Notes: generated by a model from the sequence alone, not told the origin. Positions 34,088 to 44,344 are shown, numbered from the stretch's first letter. The stretch is 64,000 nucleotides of DNA from Apodemus sylvaticus (GCF_947179515.1 NC_067481.1:26797947-26861946); one strand, 5' to 3'. Made by a program: numbers and translations.

Positions 34088-34216
34088 TGTACGTGTGTGT
34101 GTGTGTGTGTGTGTGTGTGTAGTGGAGGTACCTACAGCATCCAGAAGAGGATATTGGATTTCCTATAGCCAGTTGTGAACCACTTTCTTAACCATGGGGC
34201 CATCTCTCCATCCCTA
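34047..34216 (-). mobile_element. Short B2/B3-type SINE with T34 tail and (GT)n
   Basis: A T34 run (34047-34080) and a GT tract (34093-34120) precede a diverged body that ends GGGGCCATCTCTCCATCCC. Confidence 0.75.
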
Positions 34217-34591
34217 AGTATTTTTAAATGTCTAGTTCAGCATGTTAAGTACATTTGAGTCTCATGGTCTCTAGAAGTCTTTCATCTGGCAAAACAGAGT
34301 GCTGGGATGTGAATCACCATGCCAAGTTTGTGTGGTTCTGGGATTTAATTTTCCTAGTAAAAGTACTTATTGGCAATGACCCTGCAAATGTCCACACATA
34401 ATGGTATGTTATAGTATTAAATTTTACTCATCATACATAACAGACAAGTACTCGACAATCTAGGTTATAGCCCCAGTCTCCCAAAAACTTTTATGGAAAA
34501 GATCAATAAAAATAGATAATCATTCTTAGGCAAAATAAACAGGACACAGAAGAAATACAAATTATCTTTAGTAAAGACTGTTCACATAGCC
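34217..34591 (-). mobile_element. Ancient L1 3' region, segment 3, and unassigned AT-rich sequence
   Basis: The first about 80 bases match a diverged antisense L1 block (GTCTAGTTCAGCATGTTAAG, TTTCATCTGGCAAAAC). The remainder is AT-rich and not assigned. Confidence 0.45.
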
Positions 34592-34845
34592 AAATGTGTG
34601 TGTGTGTGTGTATGTGTGGTGTGTGTGTTCATGTCATGGATACAAGCACAATTATGTGCTTGTGTGGGTGGAGGCCAGAAGACCATTGGAGCATATTTTT
34701 TAAGATAGAGCCTCTCTCATTGAACCTGAAGTTTACTGATTCACTTAGCCCGTCTGGCCAGCAAGCCCCAGGGACCCTCCAGGGTTCTGAACACAGGTCC
34801 TTGTGTTTGTGTGGTAAACACACCGGATCCATCTCCCAGTCCTAT
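34592..34845 (-). mobile_element. Rodent SINE-like repeat (antisense), family unresolved
   Basis: Contains GGAGGCCAGAAGACC, GGCCAGCAAGCCCCAGGGA and a terminal CATCTCCCAGTCC, all typical of tRNA-headed rodent repeats. 34846-35129 holds no recognised feature. Confidence 0.6.
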
Positions 34846-35129
34846 GAGTGGGTTTGTTGGAAGATACTGTGTCTCAAAGCCCAGTTAAGAAGAGATATAT
34901 ATTCAGAATATACTTAAGTCTGTGTAGAAATTGAATATATATCAGAAACTTTCCCAAAGGTCAGAGGCTGCAAATCAATCAGAGATGCTTGCCTAGCATC
35001 ACATTGGGGAAGTTCAAGATTCCGGGACGCTTAAAAACCTACCAAAAATTGCCTTCCACAAAGACAATCAAAACAGCCTCAGTGGGAGACACCAATAAAT
35101 ATCTTTTTTTTTTTCAAAAATCAAGATGA

Positions 35130-35326
35130 GGGCTGGAGAGATGGCTCAGTGGATTAGAGCACTGACTGCTCTTCCAAGGGCCTTGAGTTCAAATCCCAGC
35201 AACCACATGGTGGCTCACAATCATCTGTAATGAAATCTGACTACGTCTTCTGGTGTGTCTGAAGACAGCTACAGAGTACTTCCATATAAAAATAAATAAA
35301 TCTTTAAAAAAGAAAAGAAAGAAAGA
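35130..35326 (+). mobile_element. B2 SINE
   Basis: Complete B2 with the head GGGCTGGAGAGATGGCTCAG, central AACCACATGGTGGCTCACAA and an AATAAATAAA tail. Confidence 0.96.
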
Positions 35327-35397
35327 CGAACCACCCATGAAACATCCTGAAGTCTTAAAGAAACTCCAGGAAACTCCCAGGAAGCAATGCTTCTTCC

Positions 35398-35656
35398 CCC
35401 AACACACACCCCGCACCATGCACACACACCACACCACACACACTATACCACACACACTATACCACACACACACACACAGACATACACACACACAGTCCCA
35501 CCACACACATTTGTCCTCCCACACACACTCACCCCACACCATGCACACATACCATACCACACACACACATAGTCCCACCACATACACACACACAGACCAC
35601 AACATACACACACAGCTCCCCCACACCACACCACACATACACCCCCACACCCCACA
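35398..35656. repeat. AC-rich low-complexity tract (CA/CCACACC)
   Basis: About 260 bases made almost only of A and C on the plus strand. Frames across it encode His/Thr or Cys/Val strings and are not genes. Confidence 0.95.
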
Positions 35657-35828
35657 TTGGTAAGAAAGGAGAACATCACCCTGATAGTAAGATGAGACTA
35701 CTGAAACAAAACCAAAATTGCATATGAGTCCACTCTTGTGAGCCCAGATACAAAAGTTCTAAACAAAACTTTCAGCCATGAAAACATTTCAGCGATGAGT
35801 TCAAAAGCCAACTGGCCCACGAGCGTCC

Positions 35829-36430
35829 CCTTAGGAGTTCAGGTTTGATTACCCAAGTTCAACTCTGGGATCCACACAATGGAGGAAGAAAATCAGTTCC
35901 ACTTGCAACTTGTCCTCTGATCTTCACAAGTGCCTCCTTCACAAGTAGCGTGTGTGCACTACCCCCACACACACACACACACTCCGAACAAATAGGTAAC
36001 GGAATGGGATTTGGAAAATACTGTAGAAATATTACTGAAGGGACTGCAGAGTTACCTCAGCGGTGAGGAGCATGGTAGCTCACATCTGTAACCAGGGGAT
36101 TTGACAACCATTTCTGACCTCCCAAGGCCCTAGGCATGCCTGTAATGCATAGACATGTGTGCAGGCAAAACCTTCATACACATAAAATAATAAAATGAAT
36201 CTTAAAATCTACGGCTGGAGATGTAGCTCTCAGTTGGTAGAGTGCACCACAAAACTGGACAAATCGGTACACACCTGTAATCAACCTTAGCACTCAGGAG
36301 GTGGAGGCAGGAGGATCAGAATTTACATGAGATGGGTCTCATGGAGCTCAGGCTAGTCCCCAGACTGCTAAGTAGTCCAAGCTAGCTACTCCTTAATCCT
36401 GGTTTCCCTACCCATTACCTTCCTGAGTGC
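35829..36430 (+). mobile_element. Three adjacent old SINEs (B2/B3/B4/ID types)
   Basis: Degraded SINE bodies at about 35829-35995 (ending in CA and A-rich tail), 36040-36208 (ending AATAATAAAATG) and 36211-36430 (ID-like head GGCTGGAGATGTAGCTC then a B1-like body). Boundaries are approximate. Confidence 0.6.
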
Positions 36431-36466
36431 TGGTTTATGGTCTGGTTTTATTTTTATTTGTCCTCC

Positions 36467-36532
36467 CACATGCACACACACACAAACACACACCCCACAC
36501 ACCATGCACACACCACACACACTATATACCAT

Positions 36533-36568
<36 letters not shown>

Positions 36569-36868
36569 CGTAACATACACACACAGCCCCACATACCACA
36601 CATACACCCCCCCACCCCACATATACACAGACCACACCACACACACATAGCCCCCCACACACCACACCACACATACACGCACACAGTCCCCCAATCCCCC
36701 ACATATACACATACACCATATATACACACAGCTTCCACACATACTACATATACACAGTCCACACACACAGACCCACAGCCCCCCACATACACCCACACCA
36801 CACCATACACACACATACAGCCACACTACACACACACCACACCACACCATGCACACAATCATGCACCC
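36467..36868. repeat. Second AC-rich tract
   Basis: About 400 bases of CA-rich sequence with a pure (CA) core near 36534-36565. Similar composition to the tract 1.1 kb to the left. Confidence 0.95.
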
Positions 36869-36971
36869 ACCCTTTTTGATACCCCCACTTTTTTCTTTTC
36901 TTTCTTCCTTTTCTCTTCTTTCTTTTCTTTTTTTTTTCTGTTTCCCACTTACCATCCTAAGTTTACATGTG

Positions 36972-37335
36972 TCCCAGTTAGCTTTCTATCGCTGTGATAA
37001 ACACCATGACTAAAAGCAGCTTAGGTAAGAAAGCGTATATTTGGATTACACAGCCAGCTCACAGTCATCACTGACGACAGCCAAGGCAGGAACTCAAGCC
37101 AGGTAGGAGCCATGAAGTCAGCTTGCTTTCTTATACAAGGATCACCTGCCCAGGGATGGCGTGGCCCTCAGAGGGCTGGGCCTTTCCACATCAATCATTA
37201 ATCAAGAAAATGTCCCCAAAAGGTGACCACAGGCCAATCTGATGGAGGAGGCTTCCTTCTCCCCCCCCCCCCCCATTCAAGTTACCTTTTCCCTGGTGAC
37301 CTCAGCATGTGTCAAGTTGACAAAAATAAATAAAC
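36972..37335 (-). mobile_element. MaLR-like LTR fragment (antisense)
   Basis: Contains GCTGTGATAAACACCATGACTAAAAGCA, the GGGATGGC...GGGCTGGGCC block and TGTCAAGTTGACA, the reverse complement of the block that opens the LTR at 46317. A C run interrupts it at 37261-37274. Confidence 0.6.
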
Positions 37336-37726
37336 CAGCTCAACCTGGCTTGTAGATAAAGGCTGAGCTGAGAAGCCACCTATGCTGATGTATACAGCCT
37401 AGGAGGGTGACAGGCCTTGAAGTTCGCAGTCCCTCAGCCCGATCACCAGCCTCCAAAGGCCTCCTGGAGCGTGGTGCTGAGGTGGGAAGCCTGACAGGCC
37501 TGGCTCTTGCCCTGGCTAAGAGAAAAGATGCCGGGCACAGTGATTGCTCAGGTCTGTGAGCAGAAGGTAGCCCTCAGAAGTATCCTGAGAAATATCATCG
37601 CCAGTGGGAGGATGGTATGTGGAAGTGGGAAGAACTATTTGGGGAAGAGAAGAAAAAGAAAAGCTGGATGACAGAGAAGGTAGTTTATTGTTACTGTGTA
37701 TTTCAGTATCATTTCCAGCTATGTTA
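37336..37726. other. Unassigned stretch between repeats
   Basis: No gene, RNA or clear repeat recognised. Confidence 0.5.
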
Positions 37727-37739
37727 TGTATCAACTTTT

Positions 37740-38026
37740 TAAATTTTTCTTTTCTTTTTTTTTTTTTTTGGTTTTTTGAGACAGGGTCTCTCTGTGTAGC
37801 CCTGGCTGTCCTAGAACTCACTCTGTGGACCAGGCTGGCCTCGAACACAGAAATCCGCCTGCCTCTGCCTCCCAAGTGCTGGGATTACAGGTATGTGCCA
37901 CCACGCTACCTAAGAGGGCATGGACCCCATCCCAGATGGCCCTGAGCTATGTTGCTGGGAACTGGACCCAGAACCTCTGAAAGGGTAGTCCGTGCTCTTA
38001 ACCACTGAGCCATCTTCCCAGCCCTG
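37740..38026 (-). mobile_element. B3 SINE carrying a nested B1
   Basis: The 13-bp duplication TGTATCAACTTTT (37727-37739 and 38027-38039) bounds the outer insertion. A B1 (about 37757-37907, antisense) sits inside it, next to a B3 end (37908-38026) with GTGCTCTTAACCACTGAGCC. Confidence 0.85.
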
Positions 38027-38039
38027 TGTATCAACTTTT

Positions 38040-38150
38040 GTTTTTGTTTTTTGAGACAAGGTTTCTCTGTGTAGCCCTGGCTATCCTGGAACTCACCTGT
38101 AGACCAGGCTGGCCTCGAACTCAGATTTGCCTGCCTCTGGCTCCCAAGGG
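38040..38150 (-). mobile_element. Partial B1 (antisense)
   Basis: B1 landmarks from GAGACAAGGTTTCTCTGTG to GCCTGCCTCTGGCTCCCAAG. The 5' part of the element is missing. Confidence 0.9.
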
Positions 38151-38194
38151 ATTCAAGTTAGTCTTGTTGCCATCTGCCAGGCTATGTCTCAATT

Positions 38195-38360
38195 TTTAAA
38201 AAGTATTTTTTGTTTTAGAGTTATGAGTATATGTGACTGCGAACACATAGAGTGCAGGTACCTGCAGAATTCAGAAAAGAACATTGGATCCCTTGAAGTT
38301 GTCTGTTGTAAGTCACCTAACGTGAGTGCTGGGAGCTGAACTTGGGTCCTTCACAATAAG
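38195..38360 (-). mobile_element. B3 SINE (antisense), truncated
   Basis: Diverged B3 with GTGAGTGCTGGGAGCTGAAC near its end. Confidence 0.75.
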
Positions 38361-38397
38361 GACTCTTTGTTGTTTTGTCTTTTGTTTTTGTTTTTAT

Positions 38398-38584
38398 CAG
38401 TCTTTTTATTTATTTTATATTTTACATATGTGAGTACAATGTCGATGTCTTCAGACACACCAGAAGAGGGCATCGGATCCCATTACAGACGGTTGTGATC
38501 CACCTCGTGGCTCTTGGGAATTGAACTCGGGACCTCTGGAAGAGCAGTCAGTGCTCTTAACCACTGAGCCATCTCTCCAGCCCC
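38398..38584 (-). mobile_element. B2 SINE (antisense)
   Basis: Complete B2 including CACACCAGAAGAGGGCATC, which resembles a CTCF core, and a terminal CATCTCTCCAGCCCC. Confidence 0.95.
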
Positions 38585-38925
38585 TTGTTTTGTTTTATGA
38601 GGCAGTGTTTCTCTGTGCTGCCCTGATGTCTTGGAACTCACTGTTTTTGGTTTGGTTTGGTTTGGTTTGGTTTTTCAAGACAGGGGTTCTCTGTATATCC
38701 CTGGCTGTCCTGGAACTCACTCTATAGACCAGGCTAGCCTCGAACTAAACTCAGAAATCCACCTGCCTCTGCCTCCCAAGTGCTAGAATTAAAGATGTGT
38801 GCCACCACTGCCCGGCTGGAACTCACTCTGTAGACCAGGCTGGCCTCAAACTCAGAGATGCCCCTGCCTCTACTCTCTGAAGTACTAGGATTAAAGGCAT
38901 AAGCCATCATTTCCCAACTCAATAA
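38585..38925 (-). mobile_element. B1 SINE split by another B1
   Basis: Outer B1 halves at 38585-38642 and 38817-38925. The later B1 between them is listed next. Confidence 0.88.
38643..38816 (-). mobile_element. Inner B1 inserted into a B1
   Basis: The 11-bp duplication TGGAACTCACT at 38632-38642 and 38817-38827 is itself internal B1 sequence. The inner copy has a GGTTT repeat in its tail. Confidence 0.93.
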
Positions 38926-39017
38926 GCATGTTTAACCATCTCTCCAGACCCTATATTTCAATATTTGAAATGCTAACAATCCACTACATTATCTTGGTTT
39001 ATTGTTCTTTATTTTTG

Positions 39018-39050
39018 ATCGATTGATTGATTGATTGATTGATTGATTTA
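39018..39050. repeat. (GATT)n
   Basis: About seven GATT units. 38926-39345 otherwise shows no recognised feature. Confidence 0.93.
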
Positions 39051-39348
39051 GGTTTACTTGAACTCATCAATGAGCCAAAACCACCACTTTAGAACCCTGG
39101 TAGTTTCTTTATTTCTTTCATTATGAACCTGGAAAGGCCTGTTATCATTCCATACTTTAGGCTTCGAAAAGAATCTTGTGGATTTACTCCAAGTTAAAAA
39201 AATGTCCCAAGTAGCCAGGAGAAATTTTACTAGTGCTATCTTAGTCTCTCATGTTGTTGTTCCCTTGACAATAGACCAAAAGAATTTATGACCATGTAAG
39301 TGAAATTCTACCTCTGCCTCTAATAGGCTTTTTCAACAACTGCCTCTC

Positions 39349-39389
39349 CTCCTCCTCCTCCTCCTCCTCCTCCTCCTCCTCCTCCTCCT
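39349..39389. repeat. (CTC)n trinucleotide repeat
   Basis: About 13 pure CTC units. Confidence 0.96.
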
Positions 39390-39390
39390 A

Positions 39391-39598
39391 TCTTTCCTGT
39401 TATTTTGAGACAATGTCTCATGAATTCTAGACTAGGCTCAAACTCAAAGTCAAGGATACCCTTGAACTTCTGGGGTTCCTGCATCTATTACTCGGTGCTG
39501 GCATTATAGGCACGGGGTTTGTGCAGTGCTGGGAACTGAACCCAAGTCTTTGTGCCTGCTAAGCAAGTATCCTACCAACTTAGCCATATCTTTAGCCC
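39391..39598 (-). mobile_element. B4-type SINE (antisense)
   Basis: A B1-like half with TTTTGAGACAATGTCTCATG joins an ID-like half with GTGCTGGGAACTGAACCCAA and ends ATATCTTTAGCCC. Confidence 0.75.
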
Positions 39599-40607
39599 AG
39601 TTCTTAATTTCTTCATGATATATCTATCACATACATACACGTGCACAGTGCTCCATGTAAGTCAACTAAGGCAGGATCTGGTACATCGTAAGTGCTCAAA
39701 AATACTGGGAACTGTTATTTTTTTAAACTTTCAATATTGTTTTGCAGCGGAGACCGAAAAGCAGCTTAACTCTAAAGTGGACTAAGATGAGGAAGAAGTT
39801 CTGTCAGGAATGTGGATCTTTGGGATGGTTTTCTGTTTGCCGGCGTTACCACAGACAGACACTAGAGGGTGCTCGGCGCTCAGAAAGCCTTGCCAGCTCG
39901 CAGCCAAGCGATCTGCGCCCCAGTGCTTGCTAGGAAACTTGTTTTGGATCAGTAGAGCTGCCTGCCACGTAGCTGCTGCTGTTTGGTCCAGAAACGGGAC
40001 TCTAGGGACAGGAGGTAACAGAATGAGGTTGCACGGGGCAGAATGAATATGTAATTGAATGTATAATTGAAATGTAATTGAATATGTAATTGAATAGACT
40101 GTCCCTAACTTGTTTTCTGTTGGACTTGACCCAGGAGACCAGAGTAGGACCCAACACAGTATCCCCGTGGCCAGTAAGACCTTTTAAAACAAATGGAAAG
40201 GCTCACCAAGGGGGATATCTGAGAGACCCAGTCTCACAACAGCCGCCATGAAGCTGTTTTACCCCGTCCTACTGCTTAGGAACTGGAAACGTTGCTACTG
40301 GCCTCGGATCATTTCATTAGGGAATGACAGAACAGATTTTGGACCCAGATAATGTGGCTTCAAAGGACTCTTTTAAGTTTTTATGCTTTAAACAATAACA
40401 GCTCACAATATAGTGGGTGCAAGATTCCTGTATTTATAGCTTGTTAATTTGTTGGAGCCATTTAATTGCAATACACATCTAGCACAAAGATTTTAATACA
40501 GAACAGTGGAGGGATTAATAAAAGGAACAATTACATATCCATGGTATTGAATGAAAGAAAAAAGTTAGTGTTGAGGCTGTTATTTTCTGGCTGTTTTTTG
40601 TTCTTAT
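39599..40607. other. Unique island within the repeat-rich zone
   Basis: About 1 kb with no recognised repeat or gene. At 39857-39874 it contains AGACACTAGAGGGTGCTC, a CTCF-like motif with a C-to-T change in the GGC core. A short imperfect ATGTAATTGAAT reiteration lies at about 40043-40095. Confidence 0.55.
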
Positions 40608-40616
40608 CTCTTCTTT

Positions 40617-40805
40617 CTTTGTTTTTTTGTTTTTGTTTTGTTTTGTTTTGTTTTGTTTTGTTTTGTTTAAATAGAGCCTTACTATGTAGCCCTAGCTGTC
40701 CTGGAATTTACTATGTAGACCAAAGTTGAACTCAAATTCACAGAGATCTGCCTGCCTCTACCTCTTGAGTACTGAGATTAAAGGTATGTGTCACCGTACT
40801 AGCCT
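40617..40805 (-). mobile_element. Old B1 (antisense) with (GTTTT)n tail
   Basis: Diverged B1 (ACTATGTAGCCCTAGCTGTC ... ATTAAAGGTATGTGTCACC) preceded by GTTTT units. Confidence 0.88.
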
Positions 40806-40869
40806 TAGCTGCAGCCCTTTTTGAAAAAAGGACAAAGTTGGAGAGTTCACACAGTCCATTCCCAAACAG

Positions 40870-41428
40870 CGTGGGAGTCAAGGCAGTGTAGTTCTGGTAC
40901 CAGGAGGGACACGGAGTAGGACTGAGAATCTGGGAGTGAACCCTAAGTCTGTGGTCATAGTGTCAAAACTATTCAATGAAGGTTTTGTTTTGTTTTGTTT
41001 TGTTTTGTTTTGTTTTGTTTTGTTTGAGACAGGGTTCTCTGTTTAGTCCTGGAACTCACTCTGTAGACTAGGCTGCCCTCAAACTCAGAAATCCACCTGC
41101 CTTTGCCTCCCAGGTGCTGAGATTAAAGGCATGGCCACCACTGCCTGGCTTCAATGAAGTTTTGTTTGTTAGTTTTCCATACAAATGGTGCTGGGGGGAT
41201 CTGGAATATTTATATGAGAAAGAATGAATTTGGGCTACATTCTCCTATCATCTACAAAAGTTAACTCAAAATGGACCAACATTCTAAATGTAAGGAATAA
41301 AACTATAAACTCTTATAAGAAAGCATAGGCACAAACCTTCAGAGTCTTGAATCTGTCAGTGGTTTCCTAGATATGACATAAAAAACAAGCATCTGAAGGA
41401 AAAATTTTCACCAGAACTTAAAACGTGG
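40870..41428 (+). mobile_element. Ancient L1 ORF2 3' segment, sense, broken
   Basis: Sense-strand L1 ORF2 C-terminal coding remnant: AGGCAGTGTAGTTCTGGTAC, ACAAATGGTGCTGGG, GTTAACTCAAAATGGACCAA and AGATATGACATAAAAAACAA occur in the expected order. Stops and frameshifts are frequent and a B1 interrupts it. It continues at 42205. Confidence 0.75.
40982..41149 (-). mobile_element. B1 SINE inserted into L1
   Basis: Antisense B1 with a GTTTT tail and a 10-bp duplication TTCAATGAAG (40972-40981, 41150-41159) made of L1 sequence. Confidence 0.93.
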
Positions 41429-41443
41429 GTGTCCAGGCACTTC

Positions 41444-41935
41444 TGTTACAGGGAACTTACCGGAGACGACCACTCAGACACAGCATAGCCAACTGAAAGT
41501 CTTTATTATGGCTGGTTGGGACTACACATGAGTATTCCTGACCCAAGTAACTGTAGCACCAAGTGTCCAGAGCAAGGGATTTTTGAAGGGGGGAAAAACA
41601 GACCCTGGGCTCTGGATTGGCAGCTGGGGGGAGGGGGTCCTGTACAGCAAGGTAGATTAACAAACGCTAAGGTAAGTTAGCTGGGGCATCGTGATTTGGT
41701 TCCTAGCAAGGAGCTGGGTAATTTTCCATGGGGCTTCTCATCAAGTCTAAAATAGCCTCAGCAAGGATACAAAATGGAGGATTCTCTGCACAGTTTTGCC
41801 TGTCACCCTTCACTCAACATAAGGTGGGCAAAGTGATACACTCTACTTCAGAGGCAGGAGGCCCGTCAGAAAAGCATTGCAAGGCCTTGTCTAGAAATTT
41901 TACAAAAAACACAAACATGTGGCTCCTGGGTGCCC
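41444..41935 (-). mobile_element. LTR-like insertion (antisense) within L1
   Basis: Starts TGTTACAGGG on plus, so it ends in ACA on minus, and carries an AATAAAG poly(A)-type signal on the minus strand (about 41500-41506). It interrupts collinear L1 segments. The right boundary is uncertain and the family is not recognised. Confidence 0.45.
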
Positions 41936-41961
41936 AGGAGAGTGGAACACTGCACAGGGAA

Positions 41962-41993
41962 GGGTGGGGGTGGGGGTGGGGGTGGGGGGGAGG
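41962..41993 (+). repeat. (GGGGGT)n G-rich tract
   Basis: Five runs of three or more G separated by single T, fitting the G-quadruplex pattern. Confidence 0.93.
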
Positions 41994-41994
41994 T

Positions 41995-42185
41995 CATCCA
42001 AGGGTTGAGAGCACTTGCTGCTCTGCCGGGGAAGTTTGGTTTCCGGCACCTGTGTCAGACAGCTTGCAGCCTACTCTGATTACAGCTTGGAGGATTGCGA
42101 TGCCCTCCTCTGGCCTCCGACTGCTTCTGCACACTCACAGCACACACGCCTACACATAAATTTTTTTTTAAATAAATCCTTTTAG
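41995..42185 (+). mobile_element. B2/B3-type SINE
   Basis: Diverged body with GAGAGCACTTGCTGCTCTGC, GATGCCCTCCTCTGGCCTCC and an AAATAAATCC tail. Confidence 0.75.
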
Positions 42186-42317
42186 AAGTTGTATGTGAAC
42201 ATCCATGGCGGCTTTATTGACTCTTGTCTAGAGATGTGAACAGCCCGAGTGATTAGTGAATAAACAAAATGTGACATGTCCACACAATGGAGTGTTACTC
42301 TGTTGCTAAAGGGAATG

Positions 42318-42497
42318 GAGGACCAGTGAGACCACTCAGTGGATAAAGGTATCTGCTACCAAGGAAGATGATCTGATTCCCATCTCCAAGACTCACAGGA
42401 TAGAGGGAGATCCAACTCCTGCAAACTGTCCTCTGAGTTCCACATATGCTGTGTGGCATACACATGCCCTCCCCACAAATAAATGGATGAAAAAATT
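42318..42497 (+). mobile_element. Old tRNA-headed SINE in L1
   Basis: Diverged element with a CAACTCCTGCAAACTGTCCT block and AATAAATGG tail. Confidence 0.65.
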
Positions 42498-42538
42498 ATA
42501 AGTTATCAAAATTAAAATTTTTAAAAAGAACAGAGTTG

Positions 42539-42724
42539 GGCTGGAGAGATGGCTCAGCAGGTAAGAGCACTGACTGCTCTTCCAAAGGTCCTGAGTTCAA
42601 TTCCCAGCACCCACATGGTGGCTCACAACCATCTGTAATGGGATCCGATGCCCTCTTCTGGTGTGTCTGAAGAGAGTGACAGTGCACTCATATACATAAA
42701 AAATAAAATAAAAATAAATAAAAA
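42539..42724 (+). mobile_element. B2 SINE
   Basis: Near-complete B2, head GGGCTGGAGAGATGGCTCAG, AATAAA-rich tail. Confidence 0.96.
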
Positions 42725-42736
42725 GGAGTGGAGGTT

Positions 42737-42909
42737 TTTGTTTTTTGGGTTTTTTTCCCTGTTGTTGGTTTTTTGAGATAGGGTTTCTCTGTGTAGCCCT
42801 GGCTGTCCTGGAACTCACTCTGTAGACCAGGCTGGTCTTGAACTCAGAAATTTGCCTGCCTCTGCCTCCCAAGTGCTGGGATCAAAGGCGTGTGCCACCG
42901 CTGCCCAGC
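42737..42909 (-). mobile_element. B1 SINE (antisense)
   Basis: Near-complete B1, landmarks GAGATAGGGTTTCTCTGTG to GTGTGCCACCGCTGCCCAGC. Confidence 0.95.
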
Positions 42910-43147
42910 AAGAATGGAGTTCTAATGCACACTATAATATGGATGGACCTTGAAGACATTGCGCTAAGTGAAAGAAGTCGGTCCTGAATAGACAGTATGA
43001 TTTTATTTCTATCACATATCTAATCAGACAAACCCACTGAGATTTATGGTTGTCAAGGGCTGGCTTGAGGACGGGATTAATGTACAGTGCCCGCTAGCAG
43101 ATTTGGGATTTCTTTCAGATGGTGAGAATATTTTGGAATTTAATCTG

Positions 43148-43420
43148 GCTGTGTAGCACATGCCTGTAATCCCAGGACTTGGGAGACTGAAACAGGAGAG
43201 TGGTGAGTTTGAAACCCATGTAAACTACACAGCATTTTGGTCAAAAAGCAAAACAGGAGTCTGGTGGTGGTGGTGGTGGTGGTGGTGGTGGTGGTGGTGG
43301 TGGCTCATACCCCAAATCCCAGAACTCCTGAGGCTGAGACCATCAGATCTCTGAGTTTGAAGTCAACCAGGACCACAGATCGAGTTCCAGGACAGCCAGG
43401 GTAGCTGTGAATTAAATCTC
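43148..43420 (+). mobile_element. Two B1-like segments with an expanded (TGG)n
   Basis: A diverged B1 (43148-43258) is followed by about 14 TGG units (43263-43304) that lead straight into a second B1 body (43305-43420). The TGG run sits where B1 normally reads GTGGTGGC, so it probably arose by expansion of that motif. Confidence 0.8.
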
Positions 43421-43524
43421 AATAAGTAAAAAAAGCAGGGGTAAAAATGTTGCTGTTTTCCTCATCTCTAGCTCTCTGTTCTCCTCGCTGGAGAGAAGGG
43501 TTTGTGGGTGAAGACTACCAAAGA

Positions 43525-43765
43525 GTAAGGACTGAGCTGGCGTGGCTGCCCTCCTGTAATCCCAGTGTTTGGAAAGTGGAGACAGGGACTCTCCTGAGCC
43601 AGTGGCTTCAAGTGAGGGCCCCTGCCCTAATACATAGGGTACAGAATGGTTGAGGGGTACACCCCAGGTCAGTCCGACTGATACGCATACACACACACGC
43701 TCATCATGTGTACCCATGCACACGTGTGAACACGTACACACACCCCACACATACACACATTTCGG
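43525..43765 (+). mobile_element. B4-type SINE
   Basis: B4 body with CCTGTAATCCCAGTGTTTGG and a CA-rich tail. Confidence 0.7.
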
Positions 43766-43907
43766 GGTTTGTTGTTGCTGCTGTTCTCCAAACTCGGTTG
43801 CATCTACAATTATCGAGGGAACCACACAGCTCTTATCCATGCTTTTTGTTTTAATGCCTTCATGGCCAATATCCATATTAAAGGTTAGAAATAAATGTAA
43901 AACTCTC

Positions 43908-44032
43908 CTGCCTTGAATCCCAGCACTCAGAAGGCAGAGGCAGGCGGATCTCTGTAAGTTTGAGGCTGCCCAGGGCAAACAATGACACCCTTTCTCACCA
44001 CTGCCTGCTCCCAAAATAAATAAATAAAAAGA
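43908..44032 (+). mobile_element. Partial B1
   Basis: GAATCCCAGCACTCAGAAGG through GTTTGAGGCTGCCCAG, with AAATAAATAAA tail. Confidence 0.85.
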
Positions 44033-44197
44033 AATCCTATGACAACATTCTTGACTTGGGGAGAAGATAACACATCTGATGGCAATACTTACTTTTGCAG
44101 ATGTCTATTTATTCTCTGAAGCTTATCAACAGCACCTAAAGCTTACCTCCTAAATAAAGCTGAGCTTGCTAACAAGACTGTTGTCTTCGCTGTTACT

Positions 44198-44236
44198 GAT
44201 ACATAGACCCAACTGTTACTGTTGGGTCTATGTATC
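44198..44236. repeat. Perfect 16-bp inverted repeat with 7-nt loop
   Basis: GATACATAGACCCAAC (44198-44213) and its exact complement (44221-44236) flank TGTTACT. It lies directly at the truncated edge of the adjoining B1. Confidence 0.95.
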
Positions 44237-44330
44237 CCCGTCAACCCAGGCTGGCCTTGAACTCACAGAGATCTGCCTGCCTAGGCCTCCAGAGTACTGG
44301 GATTAAAGGCCTGCCCCACCACCCCTGACC
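44237..44330 (-). mobile_element. Truncated B1 (antisense)
   Basis: Only the part from CAGGCTGGCCTTGAACTCAC to the CCCCACCACCCCTGACC end is present. It abuts the inverted repeat. Confidence 0.88.
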
Positions 44331-44344
44331 TCTTTGTCTTTAAG

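Larger units (their letters stand above)
42205..43147 (+). mobile_element. Ancient L1 3' end, interrupted
   Basis: L1 remnant at 42205-42317 (AAAATGTGACATGTCCACAC, AATGGAGTGTTACTC) continues at 42910-43147 (ATGGATGGACCTTGAAGACA, AAGTGAAAGAAGTCGG). Order and strand match the segment at 40870, so all pieces are one element. The gap holds three younger SINEs. Confidence 0.75.

Noticed and set aside
35130..35210. tRNA-like sequence at SINE heads
   Set aside because: B2, B3, B4 and ID heads derive from tRNAs but are SINE promoters, not tRNA genes.
36437..36997. His/Thr-rich 186-codon frame
   Set aside because: Translation of AC-rich low-complexity DNA.
37516..37875. Recurring peptide of the type FEASLVYRVSSRTARATQRNPVS
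   Set aside because: This is the antisense B1 SINE translated. It recurs at many positions and is not a gene family.
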